This document shows positions 22,102 through 33,200 of a stretch of 64,000 nucleotides of DNA, one piece after another (the first letter of the stretch is position 1; the number at the start of each line of letters is the position of its first letter). Location of the stretch: contig CP085833.1 in NCBI GenBank assembly GCA_020809705.1, positions 3,286,001-3,350,000 of the forward strand, read 5' to 3'. The stretch is from Calonectria ilicicola (lineage: Eukaryota > Ascomycota > Sordariomycetes > Hypocreales > Nectriaceae). The notes under the pieces were generated by a model, which saw nothing but the letters and a program-made list of their open reading frames with translations, was not told the DNA's origin and ran no database searches. Position numbers and translations under genes: made by a program.

Positions 22102-22492
22102 ATGCACCCATTCTCTATACTCACGCTCGCTATCTTTGTAGCTGGCTACATCACTGCGCGCTGGGATCTCGTAACTCGCCTCTATGAACTGGCCATATTT
22201 GCTTGGGAAAACGGAGTTGTTGTGGGTGGTCGCAATCTGGTCAACATGAGTTCCTTGAACTGACACCTGTTGCTCAGGCGCGCGCAGCAAAGGCTTTTGC
22301 TGGCTTAACTCTTCTATTTCTTGCCATTTTCACACCTACCGTCCTGTTTACGCTCAAAGAAACCCATTTGGTATGCATGCAATTCGTCTTTGGCAAGCTT
22401 GGGGCTGCCAATGCTAACTGGCATAGCACCCACGAACACCAGGAATAAGTGTCTCTGCACGAGAACAATTGCGACGGCGGGGATCTTTCTAA
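22102..22492 (+). CDS. Small two-span membrane protein, unknown
   Basis: Three exons, 22102-22221, 22278-22370 and 22427-22492, give 92 residues. Introns of 56 and 56 nt have GTGGGT/GTATGC donors and clear branch motifs (GAACTGACAC, TGCTAACTGG). Hydrophobic spans lie at about residues 4-18 and 46-64. A basic C-terminal tail ends 'AREQLRRRGSF'. I do not recognise the family. The stop codon is only 23 nt before the GPI1 start on the same strand. Size and topology are similar to small GPI-GlcNAc transferase subunits (PIG-Y/Eri1, PIG-P/Gpi19), but I see no sequence match to them, so this is only a hypothesis. The alternative, that it is an unspliced 5' leader of GPI1, is less likely because splicing restores a clean membrane-protein frame. 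Confidence 0.6.
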
Positions 22493-22515
22493 AATCGAGA
22501 CATTGATACGATACT

Positions 22516-24844
22516 ATGGTAGAGCATGATGGGTTAATGAGAGTGTTCTGGCCGACGGACATTCGACGATCTGATCGCCCTGGAGTTGTGGTTGGGTGGC
22601 GGAACTCGACTCTCGATGTCCTTGTCGTGGCCATATTGGAAGATGTCGACGTTCGTCACGGACTCCTCAAGATCGCAAGCCTTTGCTGACCGTCATTAGG
22701 CCCGCAATGCCGAGTTCCATCTCAAGTCCGGTACCTTCTTTCGCAGCGAACCGCATCCAGCCAATCGAATCTACGAGATGTGTGGTCACTCCTCCATGCA
22801 TGTCCTCGGCCTCTCCAACGCGCCAGACCCGAGCGCCGCAGACCCATCTTGGTTTTGCGCAACAACTGGCCCGAACCTAAGAGCGCCGAGGATAACATGC
22901 GCCAAAGCAGCCAGCGTACAGCTTATACTCTATGATCGACCACGGCCCCAGGGCATGCAATACATTTCCCTCGATCCTATTGCGCTTGCCTTAGGTCATG
23001 ACGGATCTTTTTTGGGAGATGCCAGAGCTCCCGAACAAGAGGAAGAACAGCACGAGAAGCAGATCAAGCAGGAGAAGCGCAAACTGGTTGAAAAGTTAAA
23101 GCAACACACTATCTTCAAGAAAGTGCCATCAGCTCGTGATAGGGCTCTTCCCAAAATTGTCAGTCAAGTCAATTGGTCCTGGGAGCTAGAGCAGACCCTG
23201 CAAAAGAACGTCGGAAGGATTGGCACAAGGCCTCGGCGAAGTCTGAGTGTCTCCGAAAGGGTTGTCGAGTCTGCCACAACAATGAGAAACTATGTCATCA
23301 TGCAACTATGGACATGGTTCAGACTATATATCTTTCCAATATTGCGAAAAGCCTTCATTTTTTTACTCATGGGCCATCGCATGATTGCAGAGGCGTTTTT
23401 AGTATTCCTCGAGTTCAGAGCTAAGCCCGGCTATGCTGCACTCAAGGATATATCAGCAACGGCGCAACAAATTGAAATACGCCTGCAACAGTTCTGTTAT
23501 TGGCCTATGCAGTATCTAACTCTCCGGCAACGCAAGAGCAACTGGGCGAGTGTTACGAATAGTCACCCTGACTACATTAGGTTCTACAACAGCTTGTGGC
23601 TAGTCGCCAACGACGTCATCATCGGCATCGCTCTGGGCTCTTACATCATTGAGAACGCAGACTGGGTGGCCGATAAGATATGCGATCTACTTCGTACCTA
23701 TACCGTTGAGGCGCTGCAGAGCAGCATTTCATGGTTGATGGGCTGGCCTGCCGGTCTCAAGCTCAATGGCGAGCTGGCGGCCTTTCTCGGCGACCTGTTC
23801 TTGTGGGTCATTGACTATTGGTCAAGTAGGTGTCAACAACGCACGAGTGAGTCGAGTGTTGGCTAACAGTATACTAGGCTGCATTGAAACCCTGACTCCA
23901 GCCCTGCCCCAAGTAGTTTGGTTCATCGGGTTTTCGTCATTTGCAGGTGCTAGCATGCCAATTGCTATGTTTTCCGACATGCTGTCAGCGTTGACAATTC
24001 ACATCTACTCCTTCTACTTGGCTTCAGGCCGCATCTACCATTGGCAGCTCACAATACTTCAGTCTCTCTTCCATCTCTTCCGCGGGAAGAAACACAACGT
24101 TCTCCGTAACCGTATTGATTCATGCGACTATGACCTTGACCAGCTTCTTGTTGGCACGATTCTATTCACGCTCCTCTTCTTCCTCCTCCCCACAGTTGCT
24201 GTCTTCTATCTCAACTTTGCAATTGCGAGAATGGTCATCATATCATTGAAGGCTGGATTCGATACCCTTCTCTCCTGTCTGAACCATTTTCCATTGTTTG
24301 CGCTCATGTTGCGAATAAAAGATCCACGAAGACTGCCTGGTAGGATAGCCAATACTTTAGAGCCAAGAAACGTACTGACTGAAATAGGCGGGATTCGGTT
24401 TGAGCTTCGAGATACCCATATTCATAGACAAAGTAACCCTAATATTTATAATGAACCGCCAACTTCTGTTATATATCTCAAGGTTAGTTATTGTTTGTGC
24501 ACAATGCAATCTCACTCTAATTCAAACTCTTTTAGTCGATTCCATTAACGTTTCGAGCCATGTTCCATCAATACTTTCAGATGGCCAACCGCATCAAAAA
24601 GCATTACTTGTCGCCCCGCGTGTTGTTTTGTCTCTTGACGGGCATGTTCGTGCCACCAATCAATCGAAAAAATCTATATAGTCTACAATACAGCATGTTG
24701 CCAGCAAGGCGGGCAACAATATGGGAAATGTGGAGGGCTCTAAACGCCGAGCCCAGACCAACGAAACGATTCCCAATGCCCTACATTCCGCCGCTACCAA
24801 ATGGAGGGCGGCGCACTGCAGCGGGTATGGGGAGGTCCAGATAA
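22516..24844 (+). CDS. GPI1: GPI-GlcNAc transferase subunit Gpi1 (PIG-Q)
   Basis: Five exons, 22516-22650, 22700-23825, 23878-24339, 24388-24482 and 24536-24844, give 708 residues. Gpi1/PIG-Q stabilises the ER complex that adds N-acetylglucosamine to phosphatidylinositol, the first step of GPI-anchor synthesis. The N-terminal 'MRVFWPTD' and 'GVVVGWRNSTLDVLVV' are typical of fungal members. The Gpi1 core is unmistakable: 'GFSSFAGASMPIAMFSDMLS', 'HIYSFYLASGRIYHWQL', 'LFHLFRGKKHNVLRNRIDS' and 'CDYDLDQLLVGTILFTLLFF', with several membrane spans. The first intron donor (GTTCGT at 22651) is less certain than the others. The upstream gene ends 23 nt before this ATG, so the GPI1 promoter or leader must overlap it. 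Confidence 0.95.
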
Positions 24845-25414
24845 GGCAGATAGATTTATGCCATGAATATAATTTATAATCTGGAGATAGTTGATTGTTT
24901 CTTGGTCAGGCAAATCATGGCCAAACCTAGTTGTATCTGCCACCGTTGTGGCTTTGGAGCACCCTCTTGGTCGAGCCCACGGTTTGCCAAAATCTGGAAA
25001 TATGAACACATGACCGTCTCTTCATGAGTCTCGTGTTTGAGTTGGCTAGCTCCCATGCCTATCACGGTCCCTGATGCTTTGCACCATATCCGATACTTGT
25101 CCACAAGGTTGATGCATTGCAGTACCTTGATAAGTAATTTTTGGGTATATAATTACCGCCTTTGGAGTAAATTCCCCTTATCCTCCAATTCCTTTCTCCA
25201 TACCAGTGCATTGAAAAACCTGGCTTGGCGGCGCGCAAACAACGAAACCAAAGTGACAAGAGGGTGGCGAGAACTGAAATCAAGCCGAAAACCTTCATCT
25301 GAGCAAACAATCACTTTTCATTTTTTTCAAAGCTTCCATCTCCACTTCTTCTTTTCCTTTCGAAAACCAAAAAAAGGAACGCGAGAGTAAGACTTGCTTG
25401 CTTACAACGTCAAA
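24845..25414. other. Intergenic stretch, no supported gene
   Basis: 570 bp between two plus-strand genes. T/C-rich sequence near 25310-25370 precedes the next ATG. Nothing else stands out. Confidence 0.5.
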
Positions 25415-26083
25415 ATGGGATCCTCTCGCTGCGGTTTTAGAAGCAAATCGGATGCGACCAAACACCAACCCACCATGTCAATTTCCATCAGTCAATCCCG
25501 AGTTGTGAAGGCATATCGATTCGCACGGCTCGCAGTTACGATCGCAACCAATATGGCACGTCTCTCAGGGCACCTCGGCTCTCTTTGCCAGCTCAAACCC
25601 AACGCAGGTGTCAGCGCTTTGTTGGTCGATCCAAGCGCCTCACTTGCCATTCTCCGATCTTTTATGCTTAAAAGATCTTGGGTTAAAAACACAACCTCCT
25701 CAACTCCTCTCTCTCCTGCAACTCCGGCTCCGGCTCCCTTACCCCAAGCTCCGCCAAGCCCTCCTACCATCCCACGCATTATCCTCACGGCTCCCAACGG
25801 CTACGTGGTGCCTTTTGACGAGATCCCGCCAGGGAAGAAAGTAAGAACTCCGGCTCAGAGCAAACTCAGATCTGCGAAATGGAGAACAGGACAATTTCTC
25901 TGCCCCATATATCCTGTTGACGCGGTGAAGGAGAGAAAAGAGAAGATGTTAGCTGAGCGCCGCAAGAATCCTCGGTACAGAGTCACCAGCGATAGGCGCA
26001 AGATGCAGACAAAGAGAAGGATTCCAATGATTCCGACGACGCCGACCACGCCTCTGAAGAAGGAATCTGTGAATTCTACATAA
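25415..26083 (+). CDS. Hypothetical basic proline-rich protein
   Basis: Open frame of 222 residues from an ATG in good context (CGTCAAAATGGG); an in-frame ATG 21 nt upstream is possible. I recognise no domain. There is a proline/alanine-rich segment in the middle, then a segment 'PRIILTAPNGYVVPFDEIPPGK' region (about residues 122-145) that looks structured, and a strongly basic tail (many K/R). The protein could be nuclear or nucleic-acid binding. The upstream pyrimidine tract supports it being expressed, but there is no independent evidence, and an unseen intron could change the ends. Confidence 0.4.
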   Translation: MGSSRCGFRSKSDATKHQPTMSISISQSRVVKAYRFARLAVTIATNMARLSGHLGSLCQLKPNAGVSALLVDPSASLAILRSFMLKRSWVKNTTSSTPLSPATPAPAPLPQAPPSPPTIPRIILTAPNGYVVPFDEIPPGKKVRTPAQSKLRSAKWRTGQFLCPIYPVDAVKERKEKMLAERRKNPRYRVTSDRRKMQTKRRIPMIPTTPTTPLKKESVNST

Positions 26084-27858
26084 AAAATTGGTAGAATTTC
26101 CAGGCTACATGACGGCTAGCCATGGGTGTTATCGGCATTCAACGGAGTTCAAAAGGCAACTTTCCGCAGGGAGATGTGTAAGAAGGCCAGTGGTTGGTTT
26201 ATTGTATTTGGAATTAAATGATACCCTAGATGATCAAATAAAAACTTGCATGAGCTCAACGATGATCAATTCCATCCGTGTAAGGACTCGACCAATTGGC
26301 GGGGCATGCCGATGTAAGCAGATTTTTAATGTTTTATACCAAACCGTTCCTTGTCTTGTTCTTTTCTAATTCCCCTTGCGCTATTGGTTTAAATGGATTT
26401 TCTCCCTAAGACAAATGGCAAAGAAAAGCAGGAACAAGATTGATCCCTTCTTGAGAAGAAAATGATAGCCACGCCCACGCGCCCAAGCCCAAGCGCACCT
26501 ACCCCGGATTCCTAACCTCCATCAGTAAAATGGCTGATCGACCCCGCAACCTGCATCCAACCAGCGCTACACCCCACTGAACGGCGTCGATCTACCAAGT
26601 CATCACGCGCAGACCGGCGCTGGCGCTACGCTATTGCTGATCTTGACCGAGACGTCTATTGCCAATTTGGACAGCTACACCCACCAACGGCCCCCCGACA
26701 GGTCACAACTCAGCAGCATTGCATATGCACGCACCCAGAGCAGTAACAATCAGCCCACAGCAAATGACGCGGGTGCAACGCCTACAGCAGGGGATGGGAC
26801 CTTCTTCGGCCTGTCTCTGCCCTGGTCTGATTCTCGACGAGGCAGGTCGTGGAATTGAGCGACATGGGAAAAGCACCTTAAAAACATGACATGATGCATG
26901 GGGAAAAGGAAGGGCCCAGAACATCGTCGTCTGTTGTTTGTATAGACACAGGCTGGACAGCGCCCGGTTTGCAAAGCGTCAATGGTGCCACTCTGCCCGA
27001 CAACAACACCACGACATACAGAGTCTCCCAGCACCGTTAGCCCACCTGGTCCCTCTCCACGTCCCGTCCCACATCGTCTCAGTCCCCAGTCTCACCTCTT
27101 GTGCCCACCCACACACGACACCGCTGGCACATTGGCGCACACACCAAACCAGCTGTCCCCCGCCGTTTGCGAATATTACAACCATCCATCGTCTTGCGCC
27201 GAAACTGCAACTGCAACTGCAACGACATCACCTAGCAACGAATCACACGGCGCCATCCTTGCTTGGCCACGCTTACCTTTCGTCTCCCCTCGCCACTCCC
27301 TAGCTGTTCCTAGTCACGTCTCTCTTCCACGTCCGCCAGCTCTGCTGCAGCAGCCCAATCAGGTGGCATTGACGTCACAGCTTTCTCTCGCGCCACCCCT
27401 GCTGCGTGCATTCCGACGGCTTCACGCTCCCTTGCTGCCGCTGAGCTGAGGAAAAGGCGGCGAATAGCTACTGGTCACCTTCGCGAGGGGAGGAAACGCG
27501 ACGCTCTTAACAACGCCTACTGCCGTCGCTAACCCCGGGTCCAATTCCTTTTCTTGATCATATTGTGAGTAAGACGTGCATGTCTTTCTGGCGCTTGTAA
27601 AACCACACTTCCTCCCGCCTTTTCGTTCCTCCTCGCTCTGCTCATCATCGTCACCCTCCTCTTATATACCCATTCGACCAGATTCTTCCAATCTTGTGTG
27701 ACCCGATCTGCGTTGCTGTTGTCATCATCATTGCGTGCAGTCGCTATAAGTCATCTGTGCTATTCCTCCAACCGCACGCTTATCCTCCTCCTACCTCCCT
27801 ATCCAGCCAAACCAATCCACGAAAGTCAAAACCCCCCTTTACAAACCAGTCATTAATC
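26084..27858. other. Intergenic stretch upstream of tubulin cofactor C
   Basis: 1.77 kb. The right half (26980-27858) is C/T-rich on the plus strand and gives long but low-complexity ORFs rich in P, S and T, which I take as leader or promoter. A CTGCAA hexamer is repeated three times at about 27205-27222. No gene is supported. Confidence 0.5.
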
Positions 27859-29237
27859 ATGTCCACAATTGAAGCTCAGGCTCAATCTCACGACCAGTGG
27901 TCGGCTGCGCATCCGTTTCTCTTCCGCCGAACCAGCACAATGGACCCTAAGCAACGCTTTTATAACCACTTTATTGAAAGTGTGACAGGTTAGTGAGCAA
28001 TGATCAATCCCGTCTTCTCAGGCTCTCTACTCTACTAGCTACGCACTGTTATTTTAATGTACATGTTTTTGTATTAATTCTGCTCCATTTAGGCCTCCAA
28101 GAGCTCGTTGACGAGCTGCCTTCTGTTGCGAATGTTGGTGGAGAACGACAAGAAGCCATTGATCACATCCTTGCTGCCATCGCAAAGCTCCAGAATGAAG
28201 TATCTGATGCCGCCGACTTTACTCCATCCTACGACAGGAAACAATACTCAGAGGTTGGTCTCAATTGTCCATTTACATCTTCTTTTGTCATGTTATTGAG
28301 TATTAATACTTTATACACAGTCCATCAAGGCTCTCCAGGAAAAGCTAAACGAGACCATCGCCAAAATCACTCCCAAGTCACGATTCCAGTTCCGTCGTAC
28401 CAACACTCCTCATGTTGATATGGGTGCCCCAGAAAACGATCCTCGTTTGAACCCGGGAAGTCTCTCTCGCAAAAACACAATGCCTGCCGAGACCCTTCCC
28501 GAGGCACCCAAGGAGGACACTCTCAGCGAGCTGCCTTCGAAGATTAAGAATTATAACGAAGAAATGGCTCGCCCGAGTCCCTCGCCCCTTCGCAAACCAA
28601 GCTTTTCGGCTGCTAGGAACATTGGCATCTCGAATCAGTCGGGCCTCCACATTATTCTTCCTTCCTCGGCAGCCCGAGCCACTGCGGCAGGGAGCTTAAC
28701 TGATTTAAGCGGGTGCATTGTTGACATGTCTATCCCAACTGCGACTGGCAAACCATTCCCTGGTTTGGCTATGAAGAATATCTCTAAGAGTTTGATCGTT
28801 ACGGGCCGGGTCAATGGGCCTGTGCATATTACTGAAGTATCAGATAGTGTTTTGGTAATTGTATCACGACAAGTACGAATTCATGAGTGCCGAAATGTCG
28901 ACATCTACCTCCATTGCGGTAGCCATCCTATTATTGAGGACTGCACAGGCATGCGATTTGCGCCACTGCCTGACGCATATGTAAGTTTTCACCTCGAATT
29001 CGCATTCCGCAATGTATTTGCTAACCCATGAGATAGGCTACAGAAGAGGACAAGTTGGCCGAGAATCAATGGGATAAGGTAGACGACTTCAAGTGGCTGA
29101 AGGTTGATCATAGCCCCAACTGGAGCGTATTGCCCGAGGAAGACAGACTCAACAATGAGTTGTGGACAAAGGTAGTGCCCGGGCAGCCAGGTGCCAGCGT
29201 GGAAGAATCGCTCAAGAAACTAGGTGTCCCACACTAG
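27859..29237 (+). CDS. Tubulin-folding cofactor C (TBCC)
   Basis: Four exons, 27859-27988, 28093-28253, 28321-28980 and 29037-29237, give 383 residues. TBCC is the last cofactor in tubulin heterodimer folding; it acts as a GTPase activator for beta-tubulin in the cofactor C-D-E complex. The N-terminal helical part ('RFYNHFIESVTGLQELVDEL') is a spectrin-like tubulin-binding region. Residues about 205-330 form the C-CAP/TBCC beta-helix. The key arginine finger lies in Q281-V-R283 ('SRQVRIHECRNVDIYLHC'). 'PIIEDCTGMRFAP' and a C-terminal 'WDKVDDFKWLK' match the family. It converges with MED9. Confidence 0.93.
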
Positions 29238-29506
29238 TCAATGAGAGCGAGCCGGATTTCTATCATGCACTGTAATTCTATAGGGGCACAGGATGTGGTG
29301 TTTGGGATGCCAATTTATAAATAGCCAAGCGAGATAGAACAATGACCCCCTCTTTTTACCTGTCTCTCAAAAATATCACCCTAGAACGCCGTTCGATGAT
29401 GCTGTAATCGCTTTGCCTTGTTGCCGTGAATACCCATGTTTTTCAATGCCCACGCAGATGCCGACGCCATCCCCCCTTTGAAAAGAGTCCATCAGAGTCT
29501 GGGCTC

Positions 29507-29941
29507 TTACGATTCCATCTTATCCCCTCCAGCAGCCTCCTCTTTGCCTTCCTTGCCAGCAGCCTCGTCTCTCAGCCTCTGCAGCAGAGCCCTCTGCATT
29601 CGGATCCTGGTCTCGAGGTCCTGGATCTCCTCGTTCTGCTCGGCAATGGTCCGATCCATGTCAGGCAGCGCGCGCACCTGCGCCCGGGCGCGTTGGAGCT
29701 TGTGCTTGAGGCCATCCGTAGCGCCTGGCACCTCCTTGAACGAGAGTGTCGGCCCGCCCGTGGCGCCCGCGTTACCGCCGGGGGCGGGTTCTGTGGTGAT
29801 GCCCGACGAGGCCTGGATACCGGCGCGGACCTTGGCCAGCACCAGGGAGAGCTCTGAGAGGCCGTCGAGTGTGTCGGGGGAGAAGTTGGGAGGGAGGGCG
29901 AGCGGGTGAGGCGTCGTTGATGTGGAGGTTGACGAGGCCAT
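29507..29941 (-). CDS. MED9: Mediator subunit 9 (Med9/Cse2)
   Basis: Single exon of 144 residues. Med9 belongs to the middle module of Mediator, which links activators to RNA polymerase II. The sequence has the order seen in fungal Med9: 'LPPNFSPDTLDGLSELSLVLAKVRA' region at 17-41 (a helix), a proline/glycine linker, then a long coiled-coil from about residue 78 ('DGLKHKLQRARAQVRAL', 'DRTIAEQNEEIQDLETRI') to the end. Assignment is by pattern memory of a short coiled-coil family, so it is less secure than the enzymes. A long minus-strand ORF reaching 30531 in another frame is a shadow. Confidence 0.72.
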   Translation of the reverse strand: MASSTSTSTTPHPLALPPNFSPDTLDGLSELSLVLAKVRAGIQASSGITTEPAPGGNAGATGGPTLSFKEVPGATDGLKHKLQRARAQVRALPDMDRTIAEQNEEIQDLETRIRMQRALLQRLRDEAAGKEGKEEAAGGDKMES

Positions 29942-30231
29942 GATTTCAGGTGTTTTTTTGGCCCTTCAATGAGGTTTGTTGTTTTTCGTTGGCGGGAGTG
30001 CGACACGGGTGTTTTCGTCTTCGAGGTGAGAGTGTAGACAACAGTGAAATCGTAGGTGGGCTGGATGCGCGGGAGGTATCGTTGTGCGAAGCGCGAGGGG
30101 GTTGAGCAGCCCGGGGCAAGCAGCCGGGTGGAGAAGTCGTTAGTCTTGCATTCAAGTTGTCCTATATGTTTCGTCTCCGTCACGTCATCGACAATGCGCG
30201 CAATCAGGGAAGGGTTAAAGAGGTGGATTGG

Positions 30232-30249
30232 ATTGATCGATCGATCAAT
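30232..30249. repeat. 18-bp perfect palindrome with nested GATC
   Basis: ATTGATCGATCGATCAAT is identical on both strands and holds three overlapping GATC units. It lies about 290 bp upstream of the MED9 start. GATCGA is the core of light-response elements bound by the White Collar complex in Neurospora. Confidence 0.7.
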
Positions 30250-33200
30250 GTTGAGAGCATGGCTGCATCCTGTCGACGATATGCATCTAACCAGTATACT
30301 ACGGTTACAACAATGATTCGTTCCACGCCCAAGCGCTTCCTCACATAGGCTCAATAGCTTCTGCAGCCTCATCACAGTTATAAGTAAACATGAGAAGGCG
30401 AGGACCGAAATCAACTTTTTTTTTTTTTCGTAGCATAGTCGAATGTCATGATTTCTGTCGGATGGAACCCCTGAAACCAACTGGACAGCACCTATTGTCA
30501 AGACCAACCACACACATAGCCGATCCCCCAACCAGTTTATAAATAAAGAAGTAAATGACGAAATGCTTTATATCTAAATTTTTGTTTTCATTTTTCCTAT
30601 CTAGCAAATAATTTGGTGTAGTTGAGTTTTGTGGTGTTTAAAGTGAAGTGATAGGATCACAAGCTTCGAAGGGGTGTCTTGAATTTCTTTCGATGTTAGG
30701 GCGAACTTCCGAATGGCGGAAGGAACACAGAGGCACTGGAGCTAGATAAGTCGGGATCAACGGAATTTTAGATAGAAGACCCGTGGGCTCATTGTAGATG
30801 TTTGTCGTGAATGTGCCTTATGCTAGAGCTCGCCAAAAGGTCTTTTGTTGAGGATGGTTATGGTGACGAAGCTAGCTCCATTGGCGGCACCGAAAAGCTT
30901 GGTGTGCAACTCAGACATCACAAAAAATACCGGCATCGTCTCCAATTAAGCATCTTGGGGCCTATATGAGCTGAGAAAGCAGTATTCGGGTAGCCGAGCA
31001 CGTCGACGAGGTGTGAACAAGGACTCAAGCAACATGAAGGATATCATGCAAACCCGATATCCAGATGATACAGAAAGGATATTGATCTCTCAGCATCACA
31101 TGACTAATTTTGGTTCCTCCTCTGTCAGGTCGATCATGATCCGTTTTGTGTTATGCTTTTTTTTTTCTAGTTCGCTAGCTAAGATAGGGGCGTTGGGGTT
31201 CCCACCTAGCAATGGATGACTCAAAGATAGCTTTGCTTGGGCCCAGAAAGGACACGCAATGGGACCAGGGCCACTTCCATGCATGCATGAGAATGCTCTA
31301 GCTGTCACTGGACGGTGCCCAGGTACTGGTGAAAGATGTCATTCATCGAGTCAACTTCAAATTGCCACCCCATGTCATGTTTTAGACTCGCCGAGATATT
31401 TCTGATGTTACAGCAGGATGGGCTAAGGATGTTCCAGAAGGCGGCCCTTGACCGATCGACAAGGGTCGTGCCGAGCATGGGAATCTCGAAACCCCATGTT
31501 AAAGAGGTGGGTGTTGAGAAACTCGATCCGTACTTCAGCGTTTGATTGGAGGTTGCCACTGGGCTTGGGAAGCAACAACGAACCATCAGAGCGGGAACAT
31601 CGTGTTGGTCCAAGACCCCAGTCACGCCATGCATGAAGGGTCTTCCCAGCGCTCCGGGAGATCGATGCGAGCTAATGGTGCACGTCGCTGCGATCAGAGA
31701 AGAGTCTAACCGGCCTTGCCTGCGCCCGACCCAATAAGAGATTGGATTTTCGGTCCGAGCAGATTTAGGTATTATCTACGATGGGGTCTCGGGGATGGCC
31801 GCAGGCTCTTGAGATTCCACTGAGGCAACTCGCTGCTTGATTCTCGAGGGCTCATGTTTGCCATGGAGCTATTCGCGGGAGCTGAGTGGCAAGGTGGGTC
31901 GTCTTAGGAGCTTTGGCTTGCCAGATGAGGGAAGCTGCATCACGACCGTGGGAACGGTAAGCTCACGGAATAACTATCTTGCACCCAAGGCTGAGCGACA
32001 ATGCCCTTTTTTCGTATCATTCAATGATCAAAAAAGTAAATGATTGACTCTATGACATCTTCTGGCCCTGAGGCATCAGCGATTCGGGTTTCTGTATGGT
32101 AGAAGCTGCTGGAAGGAGGTGCGCGGACCCTGAAAATTCCCCCGCGCAATCGACGTCATCCTCGGCGTCATTTGGCAGCGATCAGCAAACTGCAGACAGC
32201 CTCGGGTTGTTGCATGCGAATATAGGGATGTGGTAAACTACAGGACAGGAAACACCGACGTTACCGTACCCACCCAGGACGGCACCCATGGCACACTGCT
32301 CTGGTCTAATTTTAGTGAGTCTCGTTTGGCGGGATAAGGGCTACGGCTTGGACATGTAACATGTCTGTGTCATGCTCCAAAGGGTAGAGCTCTACTTGAC
32401 CTCGATGACAAGGACGACAACAAGGCACAATCATCACATATACGGCTACGGATCGTACCAGCATTAATTTTTTTTTTCAAGATGGGTGCACCGCCGGCAT
32501 GATCGGAAATTGTGGGAGAATTGAAGCTTTTGGGTGTGTGCGAGAAGGAGGGGACACGGCCATCACACCCACTGGCTGAGGTCGGATTGTGTCGCTTGAC
32601 TGGCAACAGATTTATTGTACAGTACAACCCTTGAAAAATTGTACCCCCTCTACCCCTTCCCACCATCTTCCAGCCCAATCATGAACGAAAAAAAAATTAT
32701 ATGAAAAAGTAAATAAATAATTTAAAAATGAATTTTATTATTATTTACTTGTTTATTTTCTTCTCTTTACTATCAAATCGATACCTTCAGGCGGTTGAGT
32801 CCCATGCTGCCGAAGATGAGAAGTCACAGGGACACAATTTTTCAAGGTGTGCATTGTACGGTGTCAAAGGGAGTAAAGCCACAGTGAGGGGATGGTTGGT
32901 CGGAGGGGTTTTGGGTGTCCCCGGACTGGGGGGTTTGACGTAAGAGTGGTCTCATTGGGGGCTGGCAGAGGATTCCACATGGTTCGGTGTCTTTCGTGGA
33001 GTTGATGACCCGCTCAGCCCACAACCACACATTACCGTAGATGCTTTGGAAATCAGAAGTGACAGGTGAGCATGGGCTTGGAATGACGGATGAGGCTTTT
33101 GCCAGAGCCAACTGCATATCCAGCACCGTTTCACGAAGAGACAAAGGCGGCTGCAACGCGGGGGATTGAGTGCGGGCGGACATGGCACCGACAGAGAGCA

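Noticed and set aside
26982..27449. 155-codon ORF upstream of tubulin cofactor C
   Set aside because: Low-complexity P/S/H-rich product from pyrimidine-rich sequence; no conserved segment.
29572..30531. 319-codon minus-strand ORF overlapping MED9 in another frame
   Set aside because: Shadow of the GC-rich MED9 coding strand; its product is arginine/proline-rich and unlike any family, whereas MED9 has an ordered coiled coil.
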